Source of the DNA: DASUPK01 sp963800285
GTDB lineage: Bacteria > Actinomycetota > Thermoleophilia > Solirubrobacterales > 70-9
NCBI GenBank assembly: GCA_963800285.1
Contig: CAWDAL010000015.1
Span: 372,001-436,000 of the forward strand
Direction: 5' to 3'
Length of the DNA: 64,000 nt
The notes below the pieces were generated by a model. That model saw only the letters and a program-made list of their open reading frames with translations. It had not been told where the DNA came from and ran no database searches. A program made the translations under genes and the position numbers. This document shows positions 1 to 7,005 of this stretch, piece by piece. The stretch's first letter is position 1; the number at the start of each line of letters is the position of its first letter.

Positions 1-1
1 G

Positions 2-265
2 GACGTGGAAATGGCCTTCTACCTCCACCTCGAGGTCGACGACGAACCCGGTGTGCTCGCGCGGGTGGCGGAGGTCCTCGGCGACAACGGTGTCTCGGTG
101 CGCAGCGTCGTCCAGCGCGGGCTCGGCGGAGAGGCGCAGCTGATCATGGTCATGCACCCCGTCAGCGAGAAGAGGTTCGCGGCGGCGCTCCGGCGCATCG
201 CCAAGCTCAAGTTCCTGCGCTCGCCCCCTCGCTCGATCCGCGTGATCGAAGAAGAGTTCGGCTAG
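2..265 (+). CDS. hom: Homoserine dehydrogenase, C-terminal ACT domain (5' truncated)
   Basis: Only the last 87 codons lie in the window; the frame is open to the left edge, so the true start is outside. The visible part is an ACT domain: a beta strand (FYLHLEVDDEPGVLARVAEV) with the typical ligand-site Asp-x-Pro-Gly-Val-Leu, followed by an alpha/beta repeat ending VIEEEFG. In homoserine dehydrogenase this domain follows the catalytic region and mediates threonine feedback. Threonine synthase starts 6 bases downstream and homoserine kinase is two genes on, which is why I choose homoserine dehydrogenase over other ACT proteins. Confidence 0.85.
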   Translation, partial: DVEMAFYLHLEVDDEPGVLARVAEVLGDNGVSVRSVVQRGLGGEAQLIMVMHPVSEKRFAAALRRIAKLKFLRSPPRSIRVIEEEFG

Positions 266-271
266 ACGCCG

Positions 272-1306
272 ATGCCCACCCCCCTGATCGAGCGCTACCG
301 CGACCACCTTCCCCTCGAGGAGGGAGATCCGGTGGTCACGCTGAACGAAGGATCGACGCCGCTGATCCACTCCCCGCGGCTCTCCGAGCGGGTGGCGGCG
401 GACGTCTACCTCAAGTTCGAGGGTGCGAACCCGACGGGCAGCTTCAAGGACCGCGGGATGACCGTCGCGGTCTCCCGGGCCAAGGGCTCGGGTGCCGAGG
501 CGATCATCTGCGCCTCGACCGGCAACACGGCGGCCAGCTGCGCCGCGTACGCGGCGCGGGCGGGGATGCGGGGCGCCGTGATCGTCCCCGAGGGGAAGAT
601 CGCGATCGGCAAGCTCGCCCAGGCGCTGATGCACGGCGCCCGCGTGATCGCGCTGGAGGGGAACTTCGACCAGGCCCTCGAGATCGTCCGCGAGATCGCC
701 AAGAAGCACCCGGTCGAGCTGGTCAACTCCGTCAACCCCTGGCGCATCGAGGGCCAGAAGACCGCCGCCTTCGAGACCTGCGACGAGCTCGGGCATGCGC
801 CGGCGGCGCTCGCCATCCCCGTCGGCAACGCGGGGAACGTCACTTCCTGGTGGAAGGGATTCCAGGAGTACGGCGAGTCGCCCATCCTCTACGGGTTCCA
901 GGCCGAGGGCGCCGCCCCCCTGGTCGAGGGCCATCCGATCGAGAACCCCGAGACCGTTGCCTCCGCGATCCGGATCGGCAATCCCGCCCGCTGGGAGGAG
1001 GCGATGAACGCCTTCACCGCCTCGCGCGGCCGGGTGGCCGCGGTCTCGGATCAGCAGATTCTCGACGCCTACCACTGGGTGGCCTCGAGCGAGGGAGTCT
1101 TCTGCGAGCCGGCCTCGGCGGCCTCCGTCGCCGGCCTGCTCGCGCACGGACTGCCCGTCGCCGATGGCGTGGAGAAGCCGGAGACAGTGGTCTGCGTCCT
1201 CACCGGGCACGGCCTCAAGGACCCCGACACGGCGCTCGGCAAGGCGCCGGCAGTCACGGGGTGCAAGGCGGAGCTCTCGGCTGTCGAAAAGGCGGTCTTC
1301 GACTAG
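272..1306 (+). CDS. thrC: Threonine synthase
   Basis: 344 aa, full length for the short (actinobacterial-type) threonine synthase. It converts O-phosphohomoserine to threonine with pyridoxal phosphate in the cytoplasm. The PLP lysine sits in GANPTGSFKDRGM (near residue 58), and the phosphate-binding loop is the later AIPVGNAGNVT stretch; STGNTAAS is also family-typical. The ATG is 6 bases after the hom stop, so the two are almost certainly co-transcribed; thrB follows after one intervening gene. The order hom-thrC-thrB is common in Actinobacteria. Confidence 0.95.
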   Translation: MPTPLIERYRDHLPLEEGDPVVTLNEGSTPLIHSPRLSERVAADVYLKFEGANPTGSFKDRGMTVAVSRAKGSGAEAIICASTGNTAASCAAYAARAGMRGAVIVPEGKIAIGKLAQALMHGARVIALEGNFDQALEIVREIAKKHPVELVNSVNPWRIEGQKTAAFETCDELGHAPAALAIPVGNAGNVTSWWKGFQEYGESPILYGFQAEGAAPLVEGHPIENPETVASAIRIGNPARWEEAMNAFTASRGRVAAVSDQQILDAYHWVASSEGVFCEPASAASVAGLLAHGLPVADGVEKPETVVCVLTGHGLKDPDTALGKAPAVTGCKAELSAVEKAVFD

Positions 1307-1360
1307 CGGTCGCAGTAGGCTTGGCGCCAGTTCAAACCGGGGCCACGAAAGCGAGGGAGA

Positions 1361-1978
1361 ATGGGACTCTTCAAGTCGATGAAGGACCTGTCGAGCCTGA
1401 CGAAGGAGGCGAAGCAGCTCCAGCGTCAGCAGCAGCAGGAGGCGGGCTACAAGCCCGGGTTCGGCGGGCAGATGCAGCAGATGGGGGACATGATCTCCCA
1501 GGCGAAGGACCAGCTCGGCGAGCTTTCCGATTCATCGAGCGAGCGCTCGCAGATCCTCGTGAACGGGATCTCGGGCCAGGGCGTGATCGTCGCCCACGGC
1601 ACCCCCGAGCGCGGCGCGCAGTTGTTCAACATGGACATCGACATGGAGGTCCATGTCTCGGGCCGCCAGCCGTACCGGGTCAACAATCAGTACATGGTCC
1701 CGGCCGGTGCGACCATCGGCCAGGGCGTCACGCTGCCGATCAAGGTCGACCCGAGCGACCCGGCGAAGATCGCGATCGACTGGGACAGCGCGCAGCAGGC
1801 TCCCGCTCGCGGCGAGGTGCGGCCCGTGGGCGGATCCGGCTTCGTACCGGCTCCGGCGCCGTCCGGTGGAGCCGCCGACCACGTGGCCGAGCTCGAGCGG
1901 CTCGCCAAGCTTCGCGACTCGGGCGCTCTTACCGATGCCGAGTTCGAGCAGCAGAAGGCAAAGCTGCTCGGTTCATAG
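1361..1978 (+). CDS. SHOCT-domain protein of unknown function
   Basis: 205 aa, soluble, no signal peptide. The N-terminus is a Gln-rich amphipathic/coiled segment (about residues 1-60, LQRQQQQEAG). The middle (about 65-140) is predicted beta-rich and resembles the module often found before a C-terminal SHOCT helix pair. The last 35 residues (HVAELERLAKLRDSGALTDA...KAKLLGS) are a clear SHOCT domain. It starts 54 bases after thrC with a GAGGGAG ribosome site and lies between thrC and thrB, but nothing in the sequence links it to threonine synthesis. Function unknown. Confidence 0.8.
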   Translation: MGLFKSMKDLSSLTKEAKQLQRQQQQEAGYKPGFGGQMQQMGDMISQAKDQLGELSDSSSERSQILVNGISGQGVIVAHGTPERGAQLFNMDIDMEVHVSGRQPYRVNNQYMVPAGATIGQGVTLPIKVDPSDPAKIAIDWDSAQQAPARGEVRPVGGSGFVPAPAPSGGAADHVAELERLAKLRDSGALTDAEFEQQKAKLLGS

Positions 1979-1996
1979 CCGGATAGCCTGCGCTCC

Positions 1997-2875
1997 ATGA
2001 CCGCGCGGCGAAGGCTGGTCAAGGTGCCGGCCTCATCGGCCAACCTCGGCCCGGGCTACGACGTGCTGGCCGCCGCCCTCGCGATGCACCTCCAGCTCGA
2101 GGTGGAGGAGGCCGGAACCTTCTCGGTCGAGGCCGACGGTCTCGGTGTGCCCCGCGACCGCTCCAATCTCTGCGTGTGCGCCTTCGAGTCCCTGCGGCCA
2201 GCGGACGGGATCGCCTTCCGGATCAAGAGCGAGATCCCGCTGGCGGCCGGGCTCGGCTCGAGCGCCGCGGCGATCGTCGCCGGGCTGCTCGCCGCCGACC
2301 ACCTCTACGAGCTCGCCCAGGAGCCCGAGGACGTCCTCGCGAGGGCTGCCGAGATCGAGGGTCACCCGGACAACGTGGCCGCCGCCCTCCTCGGCGGCTT
2401 TGTCGTCTGCGCCGACGACCACGGAACGCTCGCCTCGACGCGGCTCGATCCCCCGCAGGGCGTCGAGGCGGTCGTGGTGATCCCCGGCGAGCAGGTGCCG
2501 ACCGAGGAGGCTCGCAAGGCGATCCCGGAGCAGGTGCCGATCGCCGACGCGGTCGCCAACGTCTCAGCGGCCTCGGAGCTCGTCCTGGGCATTCAGCGCT
2601 CGGATCTCACCCTGATCGGGCGGGGCCTGTCCGATCGTCTGCATCAGCCCTACCGCGCGCATCTCTATCCGCGCTCGATGGAGATCGTGGAGGAGGCGCC
2701 GCGAATGGGGGCGATCGGGGCGACGATCTCCGGCGCGGGCCCGACCGTGCTGGTCTGGACCTTCTGGCAGAGCACCGGCGAGGTGATGAAGGCCCTCAAC
2801 GAGCGGGTCGGCGATTGGGCCGAGGTCCGCCGCGTGCCGTTCTCACCGATGGGTGCCGACGTCCCGGAACTGTGA
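1997..2875 (+). CDS. thrB: Homoserine kinase
   Basis: 292 aa GHMP-family kinase that phosphorylates homoserine with ATP, giving the substrate of threonine synthase. The N-terminal KVPASSANLGPGYDVL motif and the ATP-binding loop PLAAGLGSSAAAIVAG (near residues 82-97) are intact, as is the C-terminal SGAGPTVL motif. It begins 18 bases after the SHOCT gene. A copy of a dispersed repeat and a Ser-X-X repeat gene follow directly. Confidence 0.95.
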   Translation: MTARRRLVKVPASSANLGPGYDVLAAALAMHLQLEVEEAGTFSVEADGLGVPRDRSNLCVCAFESLRPADGIAFRIKSEIPLAAGLGSSAAAIVAGLLAADHLYELAQEPEDVLARAAEIEGHPDNVAAALLGGFVVCADDHGTLASTRLDPPQGVEAVVVIPGEQVPTEEARKAIPEQVPIADAVANVSAASELVLGIQRSDLTLIGRGLSDRLHQPYRAHLYPRSMEIVEEAPRMGAIGATISGAGPTVLVWTFWQSTGEVMKALNERVGDWAEVRRVPFSPMGADVPEL

Positions 2876-2897
2876 ACGACGAGAATGGAGATGCGAG

Positions 2898-2930
2898 GGT
2901 GCTCCGAGCGAAGCGAGGTGCAACCCGTTC
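2898..2930 (+). repeat. Dispersed intergenic repeat, copy 1
   Basis: A 33-base unit, GGTGCTCCGAGCGAAGCGAG followed by GTGCAACCCGTTC. It matches a unit at 38349-38385 apart from a few one-base indels and substitutions. The core contains GCGAAGC, able to form a small GAA-loop hairpin. It lies 23 bases after thrB and overlaps the start of the next ORF. Confidence 0.6.
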
Positions 2931-3264
2931 GTGGAGCCTGTGGTCGGAGGACTCGTGCCTCTCGATCGCCTCGAAGGGGTCGACGCTCTCGATCGGATCC
3001 GTCGGCTCGTTCGCCTCGATCGGGTCGATCGGCTCGGCCGGATCGGCGTTCTCGGTGGCGTCGGCGGGCTCAGCCGGCTCGGCGTTGTCCTTCGCGTCCG
3101 CCGGGTCGGTGCTCTCCGCTCGGGCCCGCGACTCGATCCTGGGCGAGCCCGGGCGCACCGAGGCGGGATTGCTCTCTGCGGGGATCCTGGTCGCCTGTGG
3201 GGCGGCGATCGCCGGCTGGGCGATCTACAAGAACCGGAAGGGACGACCCCGCAGCGTCCGGTAG
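2899..3264 (+). CDS. Ser-X-X triplet-repeat protein with C-terminal membrane helix
   Basis: About 121 aa. From 2935 to 3123 every third residue is serine, giving 21 uninterrupted Ser-X-X triplets (for example SIGSVGSFASIGSIGSAGSA), with the other positions mostly small or hydrophobic. A short linker with charged residues leads to a hydrophobic helix (AGILVACGAAIAGWAIY) and a basic tail (KNRKGRPRSVR), which looks like a C-terminal anchor. I chose the GTG at 2899 because GGAG lies 8 bases upstream; a GTG at 2872 overlapping the thrB stop (GTGA) is the alternative. There is no signal peptide. Function unknown. Confidence 0.6.
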   Translation: MLRAKRGATRSWSLWSEDSCLSIASKGSTLSIGSVGSFASIGSIGSAGSAFSVASAGSAGSALSFASAGSVLSARARDSILGEPGRTEAGLLSAGILVACGAAIAGWAIYKNRKGRPRSVR

Positions 3265-3293
3265 GCTGCGGGGCCGCCCCTCCGGATCCCCGG

Positions 3294-3566
3294 TTAGCTG
3301 GTAGTCGTCCCCGTCTCCGTCTCGGTGCTCGTCGACGGGATAGTCGTGGTGGTGCCGCCGGGGGCGAAGCCGCACTTCTTGCCCTTGTTGTTGTGCTTCG
3401 GCTTCTTGTGGTGTCGCTTGCCCTTGGCCGGGCACGGCTTCTGGTTGTGCGGAACGCCGCCCACCTCGGCGGAGCTCAGAACCGGAAATGCAGCTGCAAA
3501 TCCGAGGCAGGTCGCGAAGACCGCCAGCTTTCGCGTTCTCAGCTTCACGTCGTCGGTCACCTCCAT
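3294..3566 (-). CDS. Small secreted His/Lys-rich protein
   Basis: 90 aa. An N-terminal signal peptide (KLRTRKLAVFATCLGFAAAF ... SSAEV) is followed by a short mature part rich in Lys, His and Asn (KGKRHHKKPKHNNKGKKCGF) with two cysteines, then a Thr/Glu-rich tail (PSTSTETETGTTTS). The cysteine pair flanking the His/Lys stretch could form a disulfide or bind metal. It is convergent with the Ser-X-X gene and stands alone. No family recognised. Confidence 0.55.
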   Translation of the reverse strand: MEVTDDVKLRTRKLAVFATCLGFAAAFPVLSSAEVGGVPHNQKPCPAKGKRHHKKPKHNNKGKKCGFAPGGTTTTIPSTSTETETGTTTS

Positions 3567-3645
3567 GGCAATTGACTCCCCACCTGCCTAAGCGCCGGGG
3601 AGCGCCGTGGGGGTACGCCCTACTTTTGAGTCAAATTGAGGCCGC

Positions 3646-4080
3646 TCAGTCGAGCAAGCCGACCTGGCGGAGGATCGAGACGGAGTCCGAGTAGACGTCC
3701 TTGCGCTTGATCAGGCCGTCCTCGTACGGGATCACGTCGACCCCGCGCCACTCGACCCTCTCGCCGGTGGGCTCGGCGACCAGGTCGCCGCGGCGCATCG
3801 TGTTGGAGTGCGTTGCGCTCGCGGTCCACTCCTGCGTGACCACGCCGTCGCCGACGTAGAGCCTGCGGGTCTCGAAGTGGAGGTCGGGCCAGTTTTCGAA
3901 GATCGCGCCGATGTGCTTGCGGACCTCCTCGGGACCCTGAGCCGACTCTCCGGCCGTGTGGTTCTCGAAGACCATGTCCGGCGCGTGCATGGACATGATC
4001 GCGTCGAGGTCATGCGCGTTCCACGCGTCGTTGTAACGCGCGATCGCCCCGTAGAGACTCTGAGCCGAGTCGTCTCCCAC
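3646..4080 (-). CDS. SnoaL-like (NTF2-fold) protein
   Basis: 144 aa, full length for SnoaL/polyketide-cyclase-like NTF2-fold proteins: N-terminal helix YNDAWNAHDLDAIMSMHAPD, then the beta-sheet cone with FENHTAG and YVGDGVVTQEWTASATH. Such proteins bind small hydrophobic ligands or act as isomerases; the substrate cannot be told. It is divergent from the cupin gene (62 bases between starts), so the two may share a promoter region. Confidence 0.75.
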   Translation of the reverse strand: MGDDSAQSLYGAIARYNDAWNAHDLDAIMSMHAPDMVFENHTAGESAQGPEEVRKHIGAIFENWPDLHFETRRLYVGDGVVTQEWTASATHSNTMRRGDLVAEPTGERVEWRGVDVIPYEDGLIKRKDVYSDSVSILRQVGLLD

Positions 4081-4141
4081 GGGAAGAGGATATGTTCGCT
4101 GCCCGGGCGAGACAAGGGGAACAACCGGACGAGGAGGAGTG

Positions 4142-4516
4142 ATGGGCGAGGGCTACACGATCAAGAGCATCGACGAGTTCGAGGAGATGGAGGGGAGCGG
4201 GGGAGCCACCTGGCGGCTCGCGCGCAAGGCGCTCGGCGCCGAGTCCTTCGGCTTCAACGTCGTCGACATCGAGGCCGGCGGCGAGATCCCCGCGCACGAC
4301 CACAGCGGCGACAAGCAGGAGGAGGTCTTCGTCATCCTGGAGGGCCAGGGCACGCTCGTCACCGACGGCGAGGAGCATGACGCCCCGGCGGGCACCTTTT
4401 GCCGCTTCGCTCCTGACGTCAACCGGACGATCCGCAACGAATCGGATGGGAACGTGCGCGCCCTGCTCATCGGCGTTCCGATGGACAGCGGCTACGTGCA
4501 GATGCCCTGGGGCTAA
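4142..4516 (+). CDS. Cupin-domain protein
   Basis: 124 aa single-domain cupin. The metal-binding motif 1 is seen as IPAHDHSGDKQEEVFVILEG (two His and a Glu), and motif 2 as APAGTFCRFAPDVNRTIRN, where the usual motif-2 histidine is not obvious. I start at ATG 4142 because GAGGAGG ends 4 bases before it; a GTG at 4139 is too close. Function not predictable from sequence; cupins of this size are often small-molecule dioxygenases, isomerases or binding proteins. Its stop overlaps the end of the decayed hydrogenase gene on the other strand. Confidence 0.75.
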   Translation: MGEGYTIKSIDEFEEMEGSGGATWRLARKALGAESFGFNVVDIEAGGEIPAHDHSGDKQEEVFVILEGQGTLVTDGEEHDAPAGTFCRFAPDVNRTIRNESDGNVRALLIGVPMDSGYVQMPWG

Positions 4517-4812
4517 CCCCGGCAGACGTCAGCGGACCTTCGGTCGGCGACGACGATCGCGGCCTTCGGGGCCAGCCGGTCGACCCATTCGTTGATCGTG
4601 ATCGGCCGGCCGTTGAACGGGTTCACCCCGAAGCCCGTCCAGCGACCGTCGCCGTTGATCTGCTCGTTGCCGATCGAGCCCTCGACGACGAGGATGAAGG
4701 GGTCGAGCGCTCTCCCTCCTCGGCGTCGTACCAGGCCCGGACGAAATCGTCCCCGGTCTCGAAGGCGAGCAAACGAGCGCACGCTCCCCCGTGCGCCGGC
4801 CTCGGTTGTCAT
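4513..4812 (-). pseudogene. Decayed [NiFe]-hydrogenase small subunit fragment
   Basis: In one minus frame I read DPFILVVEGSIGNEQINGDG ... NEWVDRLAPKAAIVVA, which aligns with the small subunit at 8134-9222 (35 of 53 residues identical by hand). Just upstream in a second frame is LLAFETGDDFVRAWYDAEEG, matching LAYENGDEFMQAWYDAEAGK of the intact gene, so a frameshift near 4715 splits the homology. The catalytic and Fe-S parts on both sides are missing. A good ribosome site (AAGGTGAG) precedes ATG 4812, as if the original start survives. It lies right after the 98-aa gene on the same strand. Confidence 0.8.
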
Positions 4813-4866
4813 CTCACCTTCCTTGGGTGCAGATGACGCCGCCGGGAATCCCATCCAGGGTCCTGG

Positions 4867-5163
4867 CTAGAGCCAAGCCCCGCCCGGCGGCACTACCCGC
4901 AATTGCTCGGCCCGCTTGGCGGCCTCCTCCATACCCAGTTCTGCCACCGTCGCGGCGCCGCGCTGCTCGATCGCTTCCGCGAGCTCTCGCCAAGCGCTGC
5001 CGACCGGCGCGACCTTCTGTTCGAGCCCGCCGCCGCTCAGCCCGCTGAACTGCTCCGCCAGCGCCCTGGCGTCCTTCGCGGTCAATTCGCCGAAGGGCTT
5101 GTAGGCGTCGCCGACGTAGACCTCGCGGGCGAGCACGTCGTCTCCGGATGCCATCCGGTCCAT
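4867..5163 (-). CDS. Small protein next to hydrogenase remnant, unknown function
   Basis: 98 aa, acidic, helical, no signal peptide or membrane segment; starts MDRMASGDDVLAREVYVGDA and ends RVVPPGGAWL. No family recognised with confidence. It is divergent from hypC and 54 bases upstream of the decayed hydrogenase small-subunit gene on the same strand, so it was probably the first gene of an old hydrogenase operon and may be a small hydrogenase accessory protein. That role is inference from position only. Confidence 0.5.
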   Translation of the reverse strand: MDRMASGDDVLAREVYVGDAYKPFGELTAKDARALAEQFSGLSGGGLEQKVAPVGSAWRELAEAIEQRGAATVAELGMEEAAKRAEQLRVVPPGGAWL

Positions 5164-5206
5164 TGTCGCCCAACGGACCGAGTCCGCGATCCCTAATCAG
5201 TTTTGC

Positions 5207-5235
5207 TTGACACCTCCCGGACCGGGGAGTAGGTT
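5207..5235 (+). promoter_or_regulatory. Sigma-70-type promoter of the hyp/hydrogenase operon
   Basis: TTGACA at 5207-5212, a 17-base spacer, then TAGGTT at 5230-5235: a near-consensus housekeeping promoter. Transcription would start near 5242, about 54 bases before hypC, whose ATG is preceded by GAGGAG (5284-5289). No other comparable promoter is seen until after hypF. Confidence 0.7.
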
Positions 5236-5295
5236 CGCCCGGCCTGGGGTGATTCCCCGATTGCGAGGAGCGCCCGGGCCGGAGAGGAGCACAGG

Positions 5296-5574
5296 ATGTG
5301 TTTGGCCATTCCAGGCCAGGTGATGGAAGTGGTTGACCGGGCCAACCGTCTCGCGAAGGTCGACGTGGCGGGGGTGCAGCGGAACGTGAACGTCGGGCTC
5401 CTCGACGAGGAGGGCGAGGGGGCGGTACCCGGCGACTGGGTCCTCATACATGTGGGCTTCGCGATCTCCAAGGTCGACGAGGAGGAGGCCCGCGCCACGC
5501 TCAGCCTGCTGGAGGGCATGGGCCAGGACTACGAGCAGGAGCTCGAGGAGCTGAAGGCGAGCGTGATCGAGTGA
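5296..5574 (+). CDS. hypC: Hydrogenase maturation chaperone HypC
   Basis: 92 aa, normal HypC length. It begins MCLAIPGQVMEV; the essential Cys2 after the initiator Met is present, and the OB-like barrel (VDVAGVQRNVNVGLL ... GDWVLIHVGFAISKVDEEEA) is complete. HypC works with HypD to carry the Fe(CN)2CO unit and delivers it to the hydrogenase large subunit. First gene of the long hydrogenase operon, preceded by a strong promoter. Confidence 0.95.
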   Translation: MCLAIPGQVMEVVDRANRLAKVDVAGVQRNVNVGLLDEEGEGAVPGDWVLIHVGFAISKVDEEEARATLSLLEGMGQDYEQELEELKASVIE

Positions 5575-5641
5575 CGAGCCGCCATTGCCAGTGGTCGCGG
5601 CGCCGCTTCCGTCCCGGCTGTGAGGAGTGGAGCCCCGGAGA

Positions 5642-5887
5642 ATGAGCGACCGCCTCATCCCCGAATGCGACCACACGACGGGATGCATCACCTGTGGGGA
5701 TGAGGCGATCCAGATGCGGGTAGTCCGCATCGACGCTGAGCGCGAGCTCGCCCTCTGCGCGGCGGAGGGCGACGGGGGGCGCAGCACAGTCGAGATCGCC
5801 CTGGTGGCTCCCGTTTCCGAAGGAGATCGGCTGCTCGTGCACGCCGGCACGGCCATCGCCCATGCGGCAAGCGAGGTGGCGGGATGA
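5642..5887 (+). CDS. Second HypC/HupF-like protein
   Basis: 81 aa. The C-terminal half (VVRIDAERELALCAAE ... VEIALVAPVSEGDRLLVHAG) follows the HypC barrel pattern, but the N-terminus lacks the MCLAxP signature and instead carries CDHTTGCITCGDEA, three cysteines that could bind a metal. It sits between hypC and hypD and its stop overlaps hypD (ATGA). I chose ATG 5642 (GGAG just before it); GTG 5627 with GAGGAG is the alternative. It may be a specialised chaperone for this hydrogenase type, or help HypD. Confidence 0.7.
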   Translation: MSDRLIPECDHTTGCITCGDEAIQMRVVRIDAERELALCAAEGDGGRSTVEIALVAPVSEGDRLLVHAGTAIAHAASEVAG

Positions 5888-7005
5888 CGATGCGCTACAT
5901 GGACGAGTTCCGCGACGCCGAGATCGGGCGCGCACTCTCCGGAAAGATCCTCGAGGCGGTCGAGCCCGGCCGTCATTACAAGCTGATGGAGGTGTGCGGC
6001 GGGCACACCCACTCCATCTACAAGTACGGCATCGACGACCTGCTCCCGGAGAACGTCGAGCTGGTCCACGGCCCCGGGTGCCCGGTCTGCGTGATCCCCA
6101 TGGGACGCGTCGACGACGGAATCGCCATGGCGACCGAGAACGACATCATCTTCGCCTGCTTCGGCGACATGATGCGGGTGCCGGGGTCGGAGAAGACACT
6201 GACCGAGGCCAAGGCCGAGGGTGCGGATATCCGCATGGTCTACTCGCCACTCGACGCGTTGCGACTCGCGAAGCAGAACCCGGACCGAGAGGTCGTCTTC
6301 TTCGCGATCGGGTTCGAGACCACGGCGCCGTCGACCGCATTGACGTTGAAGCGGGCGCGCGCCGAGGGCGTGAGGAACTTCTCGTGCATGTGCAACCACG
6401 TCACGATCGTGCCGCCGCTGCGGGCGCTGCTCGGTTCCCCGGACCTGCGGCTCGACGGCTTCATCGGCCCGGGTCATGTCTCGACGGTGGTCGGCTGCCG
6501 GCCCTTCGAGTTCATCCCGAAGGACTACGGCAAGCCGGTGGTGGTCGCGGGATTCGAGCCGCTCGACATCCTCCAGGCGATCCGCATGATCCTGGCCCAG
6601 CTGGGCGAGGGCCGCTGCGAGGTCGAGAACCAGTACAGCCGGGTGGTCCCCTACGACGGGAACCCGGCGGCGCTGCGGGTGATGTCCGAGGTCTTCGAGC
6701 TTCGGCCCCATTTCGAGTGGCGGGGACTCGGGTTCATCTCACAGAGCGCACTCCGGCTCAGCGACGCCTACGCCGAGCTCGACGCCGAGCAGCGCTTCGG
6801 GGTGCCCGGCGTTCGGGTCGCCGATCCCAAGGCGTGCCAGTGCGGCGAGGTGCTGAAGGGCGTGATCAAGCCCTACGAGTGCAAGGTCTTCGGCACCGCC
6901 TGCACCCCCGAGCACGCGATCGGGACCTGCATGGTCTCGCCGGAGGGCGCCTGTGCCGCCTATTACAACTACGGCCGCTTCGCGCGGGAGAAGGAGCTGG
7001 TCTGA
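5884..7005 (+). CDS. hypD: Hydrogenase maturation protein HypD
   Basis: 373 aa, full length. HypD is an Fe-S scaffold that, with HypC, assembles the Fe(CN)2CO group. Expected signatures are present: MEVCGGHTHSIYKYGI with the catalytic Cys, VHGPGCPVCVIPMG, FFAIGFETTAPSTA, and the C-terminal cysteine cluster (KACQCGEVLKG ... FGTACTPEHAIGTCMVSPEG). Overlaps the preceding and following genes (ATGA and TGATG), indicating tight translational coupling. Confidence 0.97.
   Translation: MTMRYMDEFRDAEIGRALSGKILEAVEPGRHYKLMEVCGGHTHSIYKYGIDDLLPENVELVHGPGCPVCVIPMGRVDDGIAMATENDIIFACFGDMMRVPGSEKTLTEAKAEGADIRMVYSPLDALRLAKQNPDREVVFFAIGFETTAPSTALTLKRARAEGVRNFSCMCNHVTIVPPLRALLGSPDLRLDGFIGPGHVSTVVGCRPFEFIPKDYGKPVVVAGFEPLDILQAIRMILAQLGEGRCEVENQYSRVVPYDGNPAALRVMSEVFELRPHFEWRGLGFISQSALRLSDAYAELDAEQRFGVPGVRVADPKACQCGEVLKGVIKPYECKVFGTACTPEHAIGTCMVSPEGACAAYYNYGRFAREKELV

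Noticed and set aside
3265..3293. GC-rich hairpin (GGGG-CCG-CCCC) between convergent genes as a terminator
   Set aside because: Stem of four pairs with no T-run; too weak to call.
5255..5275. Possible second Nur box before hypC (TTGCGA at about 5260)
   Set aside because: Only one half-site; the partner hexamer at the required spacing is GC-rich and does not match.
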